Source: Styela clava
Taxonomy: Eukaryota > Chordata > Ascidiacea > Stolidobranchia > Styelidae
DNA length: 64,000 bases
Direction: 5' to 3'
Assembly: GCF_964204865.1 (NCBI RefSeq)
Contig: NC_135261.1
Span: 9,796,001 to 9,860,000, forward strand
Part shown: in pieces, positions 1 through 13,253 of the stretch
Layout: the number at the start of each line of letters is the position of its first letter
Numbering within the stretch: the first letter of the stretch is position 1
The notes under the pieces: generated by a model
Told to the model about the DNA's origin: nothing
What the model saw: the letters and a program-made list of their open reading frames with translations, nothing else
Database searches by the model: none
Made by a program: the position numbers and the translations under genes

Positions 1-964
1 ACATGAAATCATTATAAAGACAAGAGGGGAATGCCCAAATTTTTGGACAAGAAGATCAAAACGAAATATTTCACCTCCAAAATCATACGGTATCCTGAAC
101 GAACAATTGTATTCTAACGCTTACCGGTAGCAGTGTTTGACTCGATACGCTGACGTAGGGTTACCATATCTGGAAAGACAAAATCCCTGACAAAATTTTA
201 ATGAGCCACGTTGACCAATTTTGCAACCAAAACACTTATACTGTACAGTTTTATTGTATAAATTCACGATGTATCCAAAGGCACAATATGCCGTCGCTTT
301 CGCGTGAGAATAGAATAAATTCTGAACAAAACGAAAGGGGCAAAATTGTTGCTTAATCTTTAGCACTAGTGACTAACTGAACCCCAGAGCGGAATAAAGT
401 GCAGGTAGTGCAAGTAAATTTATCTATTACAAAATGCCGGCAATTCAGGTCATACGTGACATACTAGTTATGCAACGCAATCCGTGTTGCACAAATATTC
501 TTTCGTGTGACATAGCTCTGATTTCGTGGATGCGCAATATCTGAACTCGAGCATCTGTAGTAGGGATTCACTGTATTCGAAAACCCCTTACATTTAAGCA
601 ATTTTTTAACATTTCTCCCTGTGGCAAATTTGATCACTAAAATCCCGTACATGTCAGGGAAAAATTTGTTGTATGGCAACCCTACTCTAACTAGCCCAAT
701 GATAATTTGAATCAATGATGCATGAAGGAACACGTGCAGTCATAAACGTCACAATGTCAAAAAAAATTGTTATGTGTCTTGTAGGATCGAAGAAGAGATC
801 GAGTGCTCCGCAGTAAAACAATAAATACTATTAGATATTTACATATATATATATATCATTCATTTTTGTATGAAACTGTGATAAAGAATCGGCCAGTTTT
901 AACCACTAAATACTACAGTAAATTATCAAATATTTTGCCTATTCAGTAGTCTACTCTGTTCGAA
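1..964. other. upstream intergenic region, no gene recognised
   Basis: No gene is supported here. Two minus-strand open frames (366-121 and 733-464) have no recognisable domain and no convincing splice context. A (TA)n tract lies near 843-857. The last bases are the probable 5' leader of the following plus-strand gene, because an in-frame stop (TAG, 947-949) precedes the chosen ATG at 965. Confidence 0.5.
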
Positions 965-3900
965 ATGGGCAAGCCAGGAATGAACTTGAATTTAGGAGCT
1001 TCTAGGAAAACTAAACCGACTGAATATACTTCTTCCATGAAGAAAAGGAGAAGAGCATCGCAGGCGAAACACAGGTAGGCTATAAATAAAATATACCCCT
1101 ATCCTGTGCATACGGTAATCTAACTCTAAGGTAAAAACGGATGATTACAAAGCATGACAAGATGGTAAAACAAGGGTTCTCGGCCAAGCCTCGAAGCCTA
1201 AGTAAGTCCATTGTAACGTGGTAAATGTAAAACTAAAAGAACTAGAGGTAAATCTATCGGCATCCTATTCTCAAACCTTTTTTACTGTACAAGCGGGAAA
1301 GTGCCGGCAGTCGAAGTCCTACGCTATTGCCGAATTTCTCAGAGTCAACTTTTTTCACGCTGATTTATGGGAAAATATCGCTGACAGCATTGTTAACAAG
1401 TCAACTACTCATACTTATTTTTCATTACTACAATTTTTTTAGATTGAATGTTGCAACATGCTATCAAAAATTAAGAATGTCGATACCAGGTGTAAATAAT
1501 GATCATTGCAACAAAAGGTAGACCACATAATTTTAAATTTTAGTGGATAAAATTTTTGAGAATTGAATGTTTTCTGATTTACCATACAGTAGAAGCAACC
1601 GTTGTTTGAATAAAGCTGATTTATTATATCGAGCAAAGGAATACATAGTTCATCTTGAGAAGTCTATGGAGAAATTATTGAATCTGAAAGGACAAATGAC
1701 GCCATCACTCGACCATGGAAGTGAACGCGATGACGAAATTTTAACAAATGAAATTTCTAACTTCAAAAGAATGGATCAATTCAAGGATCATTTCGCGTCA
1801 ACGTAAGTTTATCATTTGAATCATGTCTACAACTTTATCATAACTAATATGACTGGGCGATTGTGCCAAGCGTTAGGAACACGCATGTCATCGCACCCCT
1901 GCTTACGCGGACTCATATCACGCGGGGTATAACTATGTCCAATTGGTTAACTATTTCAATATATCTTACTTGGACTGGTGACCTGGGTTCGTCAATCGTC
2001 ATACCATTAAACCGTCATATCGAATTTCCCCATCCCCGAGATGGTTATGAAAATCTGATCCTGGTGTATTTCTTATTGCGTTTTTGCATAAAAATTGTGA
2101 TTTAAGTATTTTTTCCATCGATTTTCCAATGTTATTCTTAAGTGTTTATACATACTTTTATAGCTTTCAAGTTGATCGGAATGCAGCGTCATACTTGTAC
2201 CATTCAGCAGAAACGAGAAGTACTTTGAAGCATCAGATTTTGAGGTGAATTACTGTATTTTATATATATTTAATATACACGGAATTAATTATGCATATTT
2301 ACATTTACTATGGCATATAGTAATTATACATGTCCCATCTCATAGGATTCCCATTGGAATAAATATCAATAAAAATTGTTTAATTTAGGTTTAGCGTATA
2401 CTAAATAGGACTACATGTAAAAAGAGACATGTAAAATAACAAAATTTACGAATTTCGGTAATCATAACTATTGTACATGTGTCCATCAGCCCCTTCATGA
2501 AGTATATTGTTATTGCTTTATATGTTTTGCTCTTTATAACTAACAAGAGAGCTATGCTCAAATATATGGTCAGGAAGTCCATAACGAAATGTCTTAACAT
2601 CATTTCCCCGAAAATCATACGGTTTTCGTGTTCTACGTGTCTCATGGGAAATACATATGTGTGCTATCCCATCCCATGGACAAGCCTGCGATTATTCTTG
2701 CTTGCTAGAGTAAAATAATATTTTATGTGTGATATAACTTAAATTCAACTTCAAGTATGCGATAGAATTTAATACAATTTAAGAAAAATATCTTTCATTC
2801 AAACTTCTATTTCAGTCATCGCACTAAGACTTCTATGGTTACTGTTGGAGAGAAAGATAGAAATTTGAATCATTGTCACGTACAAAAGGAAACTTTGCTA
2901 ACAGAAAGTCAGTCACCAACAGCAAAATCTAAGTAAGTTGAAAGGAGATATTAGAATAATGCCGTAAAACAGTGTTCCCTATTTTTTGAGCGATCCAAAT
3001 TAAAAAGAAATTGGTGAAATCATGCGACCCAATAATATGCTCAAACACTGAAATACAGCTAGTGCCTTAATTAGGGCCGCAAAGTTAAATTAATAAACTA
3101 TCACAAAACAATAATTTTCCAATGAAATTTATTTCAGCAAAAATGACTTCAATGTTGCACTAATGTAAAAGCTGAGTTTGTTTTTTATCAGCGTGCAGTG
3201 ATTTTATTTAAGCATAGCAAAATAGATGCCGCTAAGTGTTTATGTCGCGATACTCCTCACATGTATACAATTATAAGCAGCAGTGCAATACAAAATACAC
3301 ACTGAAATTTACCTGAAAATAAAATCGGTAATCTGTAGGATTTCGTTAAAAAAAACTCTACCGACACGCCACCTTATATCATGAGTTCACTGCATAAAAT
3401 TTCAGTAAACTGACGAATTTTAAGTAAATATGGCGGTTATTGGACACGAGGTGGGCATATACATCGATTTGTTATTATGTTGTTCTCCTTGTTTGGATCT
3501 TTTCAGTTATTGCTGGATCAATCACTTTGTATTTTTCAGTGGTTAAAGAGTGTTGTTGTCGCTATAAGGCTATTACTTTTATTCATTTCAAAATTTTCTG
3601 TGGGCTCTATGATTATGGGATTCTTTTTTGTGTGCGATGGCATCATCAAAATTGAAAATTAAGCACATTGTGTCGGTTCCGCGTTCACCTTTGTTGCTAG
3701 CTGGCAGTCAGTCAAAATATATATATATATATATATATTCATTCCTAATACCGTTCATTTTATATGCAGGGGGTCATCCCAACAAAGTGATGATTTAGGT
3801 TTTGTGTCAGCGGAGGGCGGAAGTCAAGATCAACACCATAGTAATAATATTAATAAAAAGATATCACAATCATCAACTCAACAGCACTGGAATGGGTGTT

Positions 3901-6255
3901 GTATGCCTCAGTGTAACGTACAGGTGTTTAGAATAATAATATAAAAATAATTGAATTTTGGGTCTCCCTTAGTATGCGTACCAGCTTATGGTTAGGTCAT
4001 AATTTTATTCCGATTTTCCTTATTTTATTTTTATTACGAGTTCGGGGACTGTTTGTGTTAGCCAAGTGAATATACCCCCGCTCAAAGACTTTTGCCCCTT
4101 TACACAACTTGATGGCAAGATGGCAAGAATACTTCCGAGTAGAAGTAGACAATTTTGCAGTGAGGAGTTTTATTTAATTGTAATTATCCATCGGAAAAAT
4201 ACATTTATTTCACGAATTAATGAACCATTTCATTGTAAGATAATAAAGTCACGCGCACTCACTCAGGAGTAAACAAGACCTATCTCTGAGTAAAGTTTAA
4301 TTCTCAAAAGCTATTGAAACTACAGGGCGAACCCAAATAGGTATACAGTATTTTAATAACCTAATAAACGTTAACCTATATTTGGGACACTGTGGTTTAT
4401 GGTGGTGCATTGAACGCAATTGAGGCGCAATTTGAAGGAGCTTTATTGAATACAATGAGAAAAACGTTGTCGAGGTAGTGAATTCCAATTGAGTTCTTAA
4501 AAACAGCTTGGCCAAATTTTAGTTGTATGGACCAGAAGTGTGCAACCTTTATTACAGGAGTGCCGGATCTAAATAACTGGGTGAAACCGTGGGCCGCAAC
4601 TTTATTTAACGTACGCTTTCTGGTAGTTGCAAGCACAATACTTTTGTTTATCAATCCTATGACATGGGTTTTGCGAATTGTACAAGTTAGCTGTTGTGGC
4701 ATTGTAACGTCATTGACATAGATAATAAATTGGACTCGGGTATAGGATTTGTCACGCAAAGGGATTGAAATTACTCGCACCGTTTAAAATTTGACCCTCA
4801 GGTTGCACACCCAAAGAATTCACTGAGAGTAACGTATAGGACTTAACAGTCTATCAGTACTGCTAAATTTAACAGCATTCTATTTCCAGGGTGCTCCTGG
4901 TTCGATTCACACATTCGGGAGTCCGTTTGTTCATTATCCAGCGACAGTTTTTAACACGTTTCCCGATTGTGGTTTCATGGATCCGTCTAATTTTTATTTT
5001 TACGTTCCAACTGCCGGATATCCGAGACAATTTTATACATCTCTTGATGATCACCACTCTTATTTGGCTAATGGAATACCGCCCATGCATGCGACTTATA
5101 ATATGCCAGGTAATTGTGGAATAATTTATATCAGATTAGATTCGTCGAAGAATAGTCAATTCTCTGGTGTTCGTATGATTCGATTTAAAAATAGAGATGA
5201 ATATAAAAAATTCTTATTATTGGAAAACATGTTTTGGGAACAAAATTTGTATTCTATAAATTCAGGACAGTTTCTCAACACCAGTTCTCTTGTTGGACAA
5301 ACTGGTAGCTTCGTGGCCGGCGCTGAACAAGCAACAACATCATATCAAAATATTATATTTGATGATATGAAGAAAAATCAAGATTCACAAATGAATATTG
5401 AAAGTGTTGTCGTCAAAAATCCATCAGCATTTATTGAAGAATTAAATACATCAAAACAGGAGAATAAGATTGAGGTGATTCGCGAAAATTCCATAAATAT
5501 TTTGGACTTTTCGTTAATAAATCGATATGGTTTAGTCATGGCTCCGTACCCTGGACCTGTTGAGCCAAGATAACAATATTAGGCGGAGGTGGAGCTACCA
5601 GGAATAAAATGTGAAAGCTTTATATTATAGTTTTGAGTCCCGCTCCTACAAAACTGTATTTGGGCTGAAATTTCATGACCATTGGCATATTGAAAACTTC
5701 AATGACTCCGGAATTGAAGCTGAAGCCATTCCAGTCCTGATTTCAGCATCTCTTGGTCTCCCTTGGCTTTTCTCTAAGATAAGTCATCTTTACTTCGGCT
5801 TTTGGGCAAATTCACTTGAAAATGTATTTATATTTGATTCACGAAACATAATAACTTATTGCAGCACAAAGACGATATCGCCGGAGAAAAAGAACTGACA
5901 GTCGAATATGAATATAGTGAAGCCGATGGAACGTTGGACCCACCAAGAATATGTTTAAAGAGTAAAGGTACAGTATTCGTTTAATTTCCACACAAACAAA
6001 ATTGCACTTCTGTACAATGACGTCATCAAAAATTAGGAATTGCAAACCTTTTTTGTGTTAGTATTTGATGTTTTAAATGTTTCATCAATGAAATATTGTA
6101 TGGTCCTTTATTTAGTAAATATTAATAATTTATATTTCCCAGAATCATGTCATGAAGAAGAAACACGATCTTCTCCTCGTACAATTATCGTCGTCGAAAA
6201 AACAGTAACAAGAACAAATGAAGACGAGGGAATTTCCGTGTTATCAGACAGCTAG
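965..6255 (+). CDS. STRA8: STRA8-like bHLH-domain protein, nine exons
   Basis: Exons read as 965-1074, 1443-1517, 1590-1802, 2164-2244, 2816-2932, 3770-3923, 4890-5474, 5865-5967 and 6143-6255. All borders are GT..AG, the phases agree, and the total is 1551 nt (516 residues). An in-frame stop at 947 fixes the start. Residues 26-37 are basic (KKRRRASQAKHR). Helix 1 (about 38-51, LNVATCYQKLRMSI), a short loop and helix 2 (about 69-95, with AKEYIVHLEKSMEKLL) follow. The SQAKHR block and the AK-YI--LEK---KLL-LK spacing resemble vertebrate STRA8, a germ-cell factor needed for meiotic entry. The remainder (residues about 96-516) is Ser/Asn/Gln-rich and was not recognised. Exon 7 can read through its donor to a stop at 5573, giving an alternative end. 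AATAAA lies at 6548. The bHLH-type call is firmer than STRA8 orthology; a MEIOSIN-like or other divergent bHLH protein is the alternative. Confidence 0.6.
2331..2688. mobile_element. non-autonomous DNA element, copy 1 (CCCATCCCATGG family)
   Basis: This roughly 360 bp block lies in an intron of the STRA8-like gene and is closely similar, in the same orientation, to 18768-19172. Both hold CCCATC..CATGGGA-type motifs near each end. This copy keeps the right terminus (GGACAAGCCTG) but lacks the left terminal repeat seen in copy 2. It explains several spurious open frames on both strands. Confidence 0.6.
3714..3739. repeat. (TA)n microsatellite
   Basis: An uninterrupted AT dinucleotide run lies just upstream of exon 6 of the STRA8-like gene. 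Similar tracts occur near 843, 7864, 17170, 19842, 29064, 31065 and 38979. Confidence 0.85.
3960..4143 (+). mobile_element. MITE-like repeat, GTGTGTACCAGGTTAGG family, copy 1
   Basis: It shares a long block (ATAATTTTATTCC, then GAGTTCGGGGACTGT, GTGAATATACCCCC and CCCTTTACACAACTTGATG) with copies at about 13868-14083, 16496-16697, 19668-19810 and 53953-54472. The inverse-oriented core is seen inside 49110-49351. It lies in the intron after exon 6 of the STRA8-like gene and has no coding capacity. Confidence 0.65.
4533..4812. mobile_element. hAT-like relic with GTGTGCAACCT termini
   Basis: The block begins CAGAAGTGTGCAACCT and ends AGGTTGCACACCC, which are imperfect inverted termini. Its interior (AAATAACTGGGTGAAACCG and GGGATTGAAATTACTC) matches 7136-7390, showing that the two belong to one family. 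No open frame survives. It sits in the intron before exon 7 of the STRA8-like gene. Confidence 0.45.
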
Positions 6256-7761
6256 TTCTTTTTCTTGCTGATTCTGGATAGAAACTTCAGTTTGCTGTGT
6301 AGTTTTAGGAGTTTAGGATATATCCAAGTAGTACGGAAATACGAGGAAAATTTTTAATGAATGTTTTATACTTTTCCTCTTAACAAGGTATCATTGGAAC
6401 GTTAGCAGTCAGTTTGTTTTAAAAGAGATGTGTTTTTTTGTTTGTTTGGTATTTACATTCTGGGTGAAGTAATAGACATGGGTTTTTACGTTTATATTTC
6501 AGATTATCGACACTACACGTTTAGATTCAACTTGCTATAAAGCTTTGAATAAAATTATTCCAAAGCATGATTTTTTTGTACCAAGCTATAAAGTGTGCTT
6601 CGACAAAGTTACACTGAGATGCTGGTAAATTTACCGCATTTTTGTGCTACCCCATCGCACTTTACGTTCTGGCTATAAAGAACAGAGCTACAATTGTGCT
6701 CGCTTTTTTCTACAAGAACCATTTTCTATTTTGGACCTAAAAAAGGAAATAAACTAACGCATAACGTAGATCATGTTTACTAATTTAAAAATCAATACAA
6801 AAAATCCCAGACGACATAGGAATCCGTAATGGATTTGAACACGCTTGAAAGAGCGTTTGGGAGAGTAAATTATGTTTAATGAAACGTGCAAAAGTTTGTT
6901 TAAATTTTTTTCTTTCTCTTAGGTTTTTTTTATTATATTTTTGAATTGGCGTGATGGATCAATTTAATTAATTTGACTCGAGAGACAGTGCGTCAGTTGT
7001 TTTTATTTTATATAATTTCATTTTTGTCAATTTTATTAGGTCTTTCATCTTTTCGTTAAATAATAAAGGTAAAATGAAAAATTTTGTGATGGGTGTTTCA
7101 AGACAGTTTGAAACTCACACTCTTGTTCTCTATGCCAGGGGTGTGCAATCTAAAATTCAGGAAGGCCAGATATAAATAACTGGGTGAAACCGCGGGCGTA
7201 CCTTAACATAGGCTATCTAGTAGTTGCAGACACACAGATTTTGGTTATTGATCTTGTGACATGTGTTGTTTGCACAAGCGAGCTGTTAAGGCATTATATA
7301 GGCATAGATAATAAATTTCACGTAGGTATAGGCTTCGCAAAGAAAGGGATTGAAATTACTCACGCGTACCAAATTAAATTAAAAACTAGTTTCGCCGGCA
7401 CACATCATTCATCAAAAAAATCTGACGTGCAATCTTTTTCACTCACGCGCAAAAGCTGGTATACCTCGTCCAAAAAAATCGATTTAATTCCTGACAAATT
7501 CCCAAGTGAATACTCGAGGAGATTATATAAGCTTCAAGTAATGATTGAATCTTGGCCATGAAATTAATTGATTCAGAAAATTGGTCAGTGAAAAAAGAGT
7601 TGTTGTCAAGAGCAGTTGTTTGGTAAAGAAACTTGTTTCTCATTTTCTAACAATGGTTTCAAGTAATGGATTTGTATTAGTCTCAGCTGTGCGTAGCCTG
7701 GTGTAGCAGATATATTAGATACCGTGCATGAAAGTAAAGGAATATAAAGTAATAATATTGG
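6256..7761. other. intergenic region: 3' UTR, then AT-rich DNA with an hAT-like relic
   Basis: Beyond the stop of the STRA8-like gene are AATAAA at 6548-6553 and another AAATAAA near 6748, both possible polyadenylation signals. From 7136 the sequence CAGGGGTGTGCAAT starts a relic related to 4533-4812. The plus-strand open frame at 7184-7561 falls inside or next to this relic and is not considered a gene. No other gene is visible. Confidence 0.5.
7136..7390. mobile_element. hAT-like relic, second copy
   Basis: The left end CAGGGGTGTGCAAT is typical of hAT termini, and the interior aligns with the element at 4533-4812. The right end could not be placed. Confidence 0.4.
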
Positions 7762-10700
7762 ATGAATCAGATTCGCAAACTTTCCAGAATGGTCGTTTTC
7801 TGGATAAGTTTGTCTGTTTTCGTTTGTGCATTTTCTACGGGTGAGTAACTAAAATTTATACATATATAATATATATATATATATATATTGCAAGAAAAAT
7901 TACATTACGTGACTGTTTAGAATTCAGCATTGAATACCATTATTGTATTTCGTATGTAGGCTATCGTAACTTTTACTTTACTATACCAACTTGTGATTTA
8001 CAACTTAGATATACTCAAATATATATGTATTGCTTTCTCAATATATATATATATTACCGTAACTGTTTTAGTTCACTACATAGCAAGTGTCCAAAAGTAT
8101 TTATCAGTCTTGTTCTGAGCTTTCACCTAGGATTAAAACAAATACCGTGATATTCAATCGGATTTATAAACTACAACATGTGTGGTTGATAGTCTGCGTC
8201 CCTCTCAGATGACAATTATAAGTGAGTCTAGATATGTACGCTATATATATGTATACAGTAGCGGTTAATCCGGTTACCATGACCCCAATCGGAGCCTAAT
8301 ATTCTTCTGCGAATGAGCAATAAACAAGAAGAAATGCATATTATGTTTTCAGCATAATTTATGTATAATTTTCGAATCCTAATCCTAATGTATGCAGCTT
8401 TCCATAATACACATTTTGATCTTCTATTACAGCCAACGCGTCATATCGTACGGAGGAAGCTTTACATCAACATTTATTTGGACGAGGATACAACAAAAAT
8501 ATTCTCCCCACACAGAGGTCGCACGAATTTATCAATGTTTTCCTGGGAATATCCGTTAATCAAATAGTTGATTTGGATGAACAAAGACTAATGATGACAA
8601 CCAGTTTGTGGGTCGACCAGGTATCATGTTGATTATACGTTGATCGCACATTATCTATGAGGCATTTAAAATGTCTCAAATTTATAAATAAAATCATTTC
8701 TGAATATTTATTCATATGGTAATATACTAAATTATTTGGTTCAAATACGATACCTGACAAAAATCAGTTCAAGGACAAAGACTCTCGGCCAAACAGTTGG
8801 GATAAAGAAACGTCATATATATATATAGTCGATTATTCGATATTTATTGGAATTATACCAGATTTAAACATTGATACTAATATCGCTCGCTCTCATAATA
8901 GTTCTTTGCGTTCATTTACTCAAAATGACGCTATGAAGTGTGGGTTATCATACATTGTAATTTCATCTTATATTCTAGTCTTGGCAGGATATTTTTCTTC
9001 GTTGGAATCCTGAAGAGTTTGATAATATCACAAGTACAAGAATTCCATCAGATTTCATCTGGATTCCTGGTATTGTACTCATGGAAAAGTATGAATTTTG
9101 TCTATCACTTTTGTTACCATCCATCGCATACTTGATCACCATTGTTCAATTTGCTAAAAATTTGGTTTTTGAAAAATACGATACGATAAAAAACTTGGTT
9201 GTTTTTCGGAAGATGCAGAAGTACCAATTAAATCTTTTTGCATTCATCATTCGATCCCCAGATTATATAACTTCTACCTCATGACGTCGCAAATTGAACT
9301 AAATTGTTGGACGCAAAGTGAACTCATAGATCATTATGCTAATTTGTTGTTATTATTGTAAAACACCGCTTTTCTGAGCAAATACTGGACAAATTGATTT
9401 CAAATTTTCATTATTGAAGAAGTCGCTAGAGAGATAATTTTTTCGGATCGTACGGGGACGAAATTCAATCCAAAATTTTGTTGATTTATCAACCGCAACA
9501 CAGCATCCACAATCCTTCATATGACATCTGGTACAACTATTTTCAAATCTGGCAGGAAATTTTCTGATAACACAGTATTTGAGTATTGTTTTTTCTCTTT
9601 TTACTGTACCTATTCATTCAGGGTTTTGTCTTTCCCATAAAACTTATGATCTGGTTGAATAAACGAAATGAATAAGTGAAACATTGCTCACAGTTGTACA
9701 CGCTTTTGCCAATTTACACGTATCACTTCTACGTACTCCTTTTTCATTTCAGTGCGGACGGTAATTTCACCTCTTCTCATCCAACTAAGGCAGTCATACG
9801 TTACGATGGTTTGGTGCAATGGAGTCCACCTGCAGTATATAAAAGCACTTGTGCAATAGACGCAACCTTCTTTCCATTTGATATGCAAAATTGTACAATG
9901 AAATTTGGTGAGTTATTGCACCAATTTGGACGTTAGAGGATTTGTATAATGAATTACGGGACTTTTGCCTGTTGCCCAGCTTCGATAACATCCATATCTG
10001 TAGTGGTACTAAGTTTTCGTGATAGTCCGATTCATGGAATCAAAATCTTTTTATCTTAAGTTATCTTAATTATCTTTAAGTTATCTTGTTTGCAGTCGAC
10101 TCAAACCGAGCGTTTGAAATACCCAAAGTTGGCTGATTTACTTTGTTTTGAACTGAAAACTGTGTTTTCTCTTCCACATTGGTCGTTTTAGAAACTAAAT
10201 AACCAACCGATTGATACTTACATGTTTATTATGACAATTATATGTTAATTATGTAACAGCATCGTGGTCATACGACGCAAGACAAGTGAGACTTTATGCA
10301 TCAGAAAAAGCTGTAAGTTGCATTTTCATTTTATATCTGCATATGTTTGGTTGGTAATTTGTCTCAGTGATTTGAATAAATATTATTTCTAGACTTAAGA
10401 ATTTTAAATTGTTTATGAAAGATAATTTGAACTGAGAGCGTTAAACTATTCGTCCAATCTCAATTCGACTTATAATATCAAGTTATAACCAACTAAAAAG
10501 TCAAGTTGATACAACTTTTTTATGCTGACAAAACACAAACAAATAACATGCATTTATAGGTTAGTCTCAGAAAATTCACTCATAATGGAGAGTGGGATGT
10601 GGTTGATATACATGTCATCAATTCAGAAGGAGATAGCTTGTGAGTATCTGAAACCTTGATATCAATCTTGCCTCAATGATATACAATCGCAATTTTTTCT

Positions 10701-13253
10701 ATGTTTTAGGCTTAGTCACCATTAACATTATTTTAACAGACAAGAAGACGAGGAAAACTGGTCACACAGTATCTTCTCGCATCCTAAAGTAACTTATTGT
10801 TTTATATTGCGACGACTACCGCTCTTTTACTGTACATTTCTCATTGCTCCATGTCTTGGAATATCATTTCTTACATGTAAGTATCCATCGGTACTGAAAA
10901 CCACATTAGGATAATTAGCTCCGGCGTCGAACGTGGACAACGATCTTTTTACTAGGCAAAACTGGTGCCTATTATTCTATAGTAAGTTATAAATAGTAAT
11001 AAGTTGGAAAATCATAATTTAGTGCACATCAAATAATGCATTTAAATGAAAATTCGTGTTTACGTTCTCTGATTACTGACTCTAATAATAAACGAAACTA
11101 TATTTTTGAAGCTAAGTGCCGTATTATATTTAATTTAAATAATATGGGAATTTTAAGACAAATATTTTGTGCTTGGTCGTACAAGTAATTTTTACTTTTT
11201 CTGATTTTTTTACAGCTTTAGTCTTCTACCTACCCTCGGCCTCACAGGAAAAAATTACTTTATCTATCTCAGTTCTGCTGGCTCATATTTTCTATCTTCT
11301 TGTCATAACTGAAATAATGCCAGCATCGTCGAAGGATTTGCCATTACTTGCTGAATATCTTTTACTAAACATGATTTTTATCACTCTGTCTATTGTATTG
11401 ACGTCGGTGGTGTTGAATGTTCATTATCGATCTGAGACAAGTCACAGGTATGCTATCGTAAACTAACCAGCAATTCGTGTTAATTTGCAATTCAGCGTTG
11501 GTTTTCTGCAGCTCAATGAAACCTTGCAAGACAAAAAAAATTTGCTGTTTTACGGTTTTGCCATAACTTATAAAATAATTCATATACAACAACTTTTTAT
11601 GCTATGAATTTTTATTGATTTTCTTTGGTCGCTACATTGCAAAGTTGTCTCAAAGATATCCTATCCCACTTTCCCTGTTTCACATTCATCTGGATCTTCC
11701 ACATTTGTCACGCCCGTACCACTGTTATGAATTGGAAAAGATATGAAAAAACATAAGGAAAATGACTAGAGTAATATAAGTGGTATTCGAGGTATGTTAT
11801 GGGTTAGGATAAAAGATACAAAAGATAATGATGATGACGTAACAATGCCCAATAAGCGCTGTTGAAGATATTATTGTGGCGGACATCGTCCGGAGAATTG
11901 AATTCGTCGCCCCTTTCGCTTATCAAACGATTAATTGAACGATTTTGACAATCGTATCGAAATTTGGAATGGATTCAAATGTGGGGCTCTTTACCTGCTC
12001 TGGAGTAGTAGTACAAGTGTGCGTTGATTGGGACACGATATTTTTGAGACACCCACCTTGCACCACGTATTTTATTTTCACGGATTACGTATTTGGTAAA
12101 TCTCACCTTTTTGCAGAAGTTTACCGTCATTTATCCGCTCATTCGTTCTTGAGACGGTTCCTACTTTAATATGGATGGAAAAGCCTGACCTGACAATACT
12201 TAGAGGAACCTCATTGGAACAGAAAATGAAAAACGGCTTGCTGTTTAAGAAAGAAAATCTCATTATGTAATTTTACTTACGTTCAGTCTAGCGTTTGGCA
12301 AATAACATATCATAGCCAAATATTTTCACTAAACATTGGTATCTGTTCGCCAAAGTTAGACAGTGTTTATATATATATCAGAAATTATGAACAATACTTT
12401 ACGTAACTGTATGTCGCTGTTTCAGTGTACTAAGTTTCATGAAGAAAAATTAAAAATTGAATTTCATGTTCCCATCTTTTCAAGAAACTTAAATTGAAGC
12501 ATATACTGCATCAGATTGAATTGGTCAATATTAGCTTAAGGGTTTCAAAAGTATAACAGCACGAAAGTTTAAGACATTTGCGTATTTTCGTTTGTATATT
12601 TTTGGCCCAAGCATCGTTTAACTAGGTTTGTGTTTTGTGTCGATTTTTATTTGTGCTGATGAGCGGGCATATGATATCTTTCATGTTTTAAACTTTTTCA
12701 AATGAAGGCTGATGTTACGAGCTTCACTTGACAATGGTCGTAACCAAGGTTATCACATTTTAATCTTCACTATAGTCTTGTATCATATTCAATTAACAGT
12801 TTATATTTTATTTATGAAACATATAAATGTAAATTTCAGAGGGCGACATCTACTAAAAGAGCTAAGAAGATGTACAAAACTACCTGATAATCTTTGCACA
12901 CAGCTTGGCGGAACGATAGAAAGTGCGTTTTTCATTGCAGAAAAATTGAAACAAAAACTTCATCACCAACAGGTAAGTGATTGTGTGTTAGTTAGAATAC
13001 AATAATTTTTTTTTATATAAATCAAATTGGTTTAAGTAATTTCGCGATTTTCTTTTATCAGGAATCTGAGGAGTGGAGGTTCATCGCAAACGTGCTCGAT
13101 CGAGTATTCTTCATTTTATTTCTTACTGTGTCTGTATTGGGAGCCTTGATTTTGATTCTGCCGGCATGGTTTGATAAAAGCTATCTGTTGTATAAACAAA
13201 GAGAATTTGAGACAACGGAACATGGTATCGGTTTTGAGACAAATCTGCGCTAA
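7762..13253 (+). CDS. nicotinic acetylcholine receptor-type Cys-loop subunit, non-alpha
   Basis: Exons: 7762-7840, 8433-8620, 8979-9088, 9753-9907, 10260-10312, 10560-10639, 10740-10876, 11216-11447, 12840-12972 and 13062-13253. All phases agree, giving 1359 nt and 452 residues. Exon 1 encodes a signal peptide. Then come the loop D tryptophan (SLWVDQSW), the Cys-loop C-x13-C ending FPFDMQNC, loop B (SWSYD), M1 ([14 protein letters not shown]), M2 ([11 protein letters not shown], cation-channel type with an acidic residue at each end), M3 ([13 protein letters not shown]), a short M3-M4 loop and M4 ([13 protein letters not shown]). The vicinal cysteines of loop C are absent, and the loop A Tyr is not in place (IVLMEKNADG), so this looks like a non-alpha subunit of a ligand-gated cation channel at the plasma membrane. 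The 1.4 kb intron between exons 8 and 9 could hide an extra loop exon. AATAAA overlaps the stop codon region (13254-13259). Confidence 0.88.
7860..7889. repeat. (TA)n microsatellite
   Basis: An AT dinucleotide run in intron 1 of the receptor gene. Confidence 0.8.

Noticed and set aside
121-733. Two minus-strand open frames of 81 and 89 codons
   Set aside because: No recognisable domain, no splice-linked partner and cysteine-rich chance composition.
7184-7561. Plus-strand open frame of 125 codons
   Set aside because: It starts within an hAT-like relic that has a homologous non-coding copy at 4533-4812.
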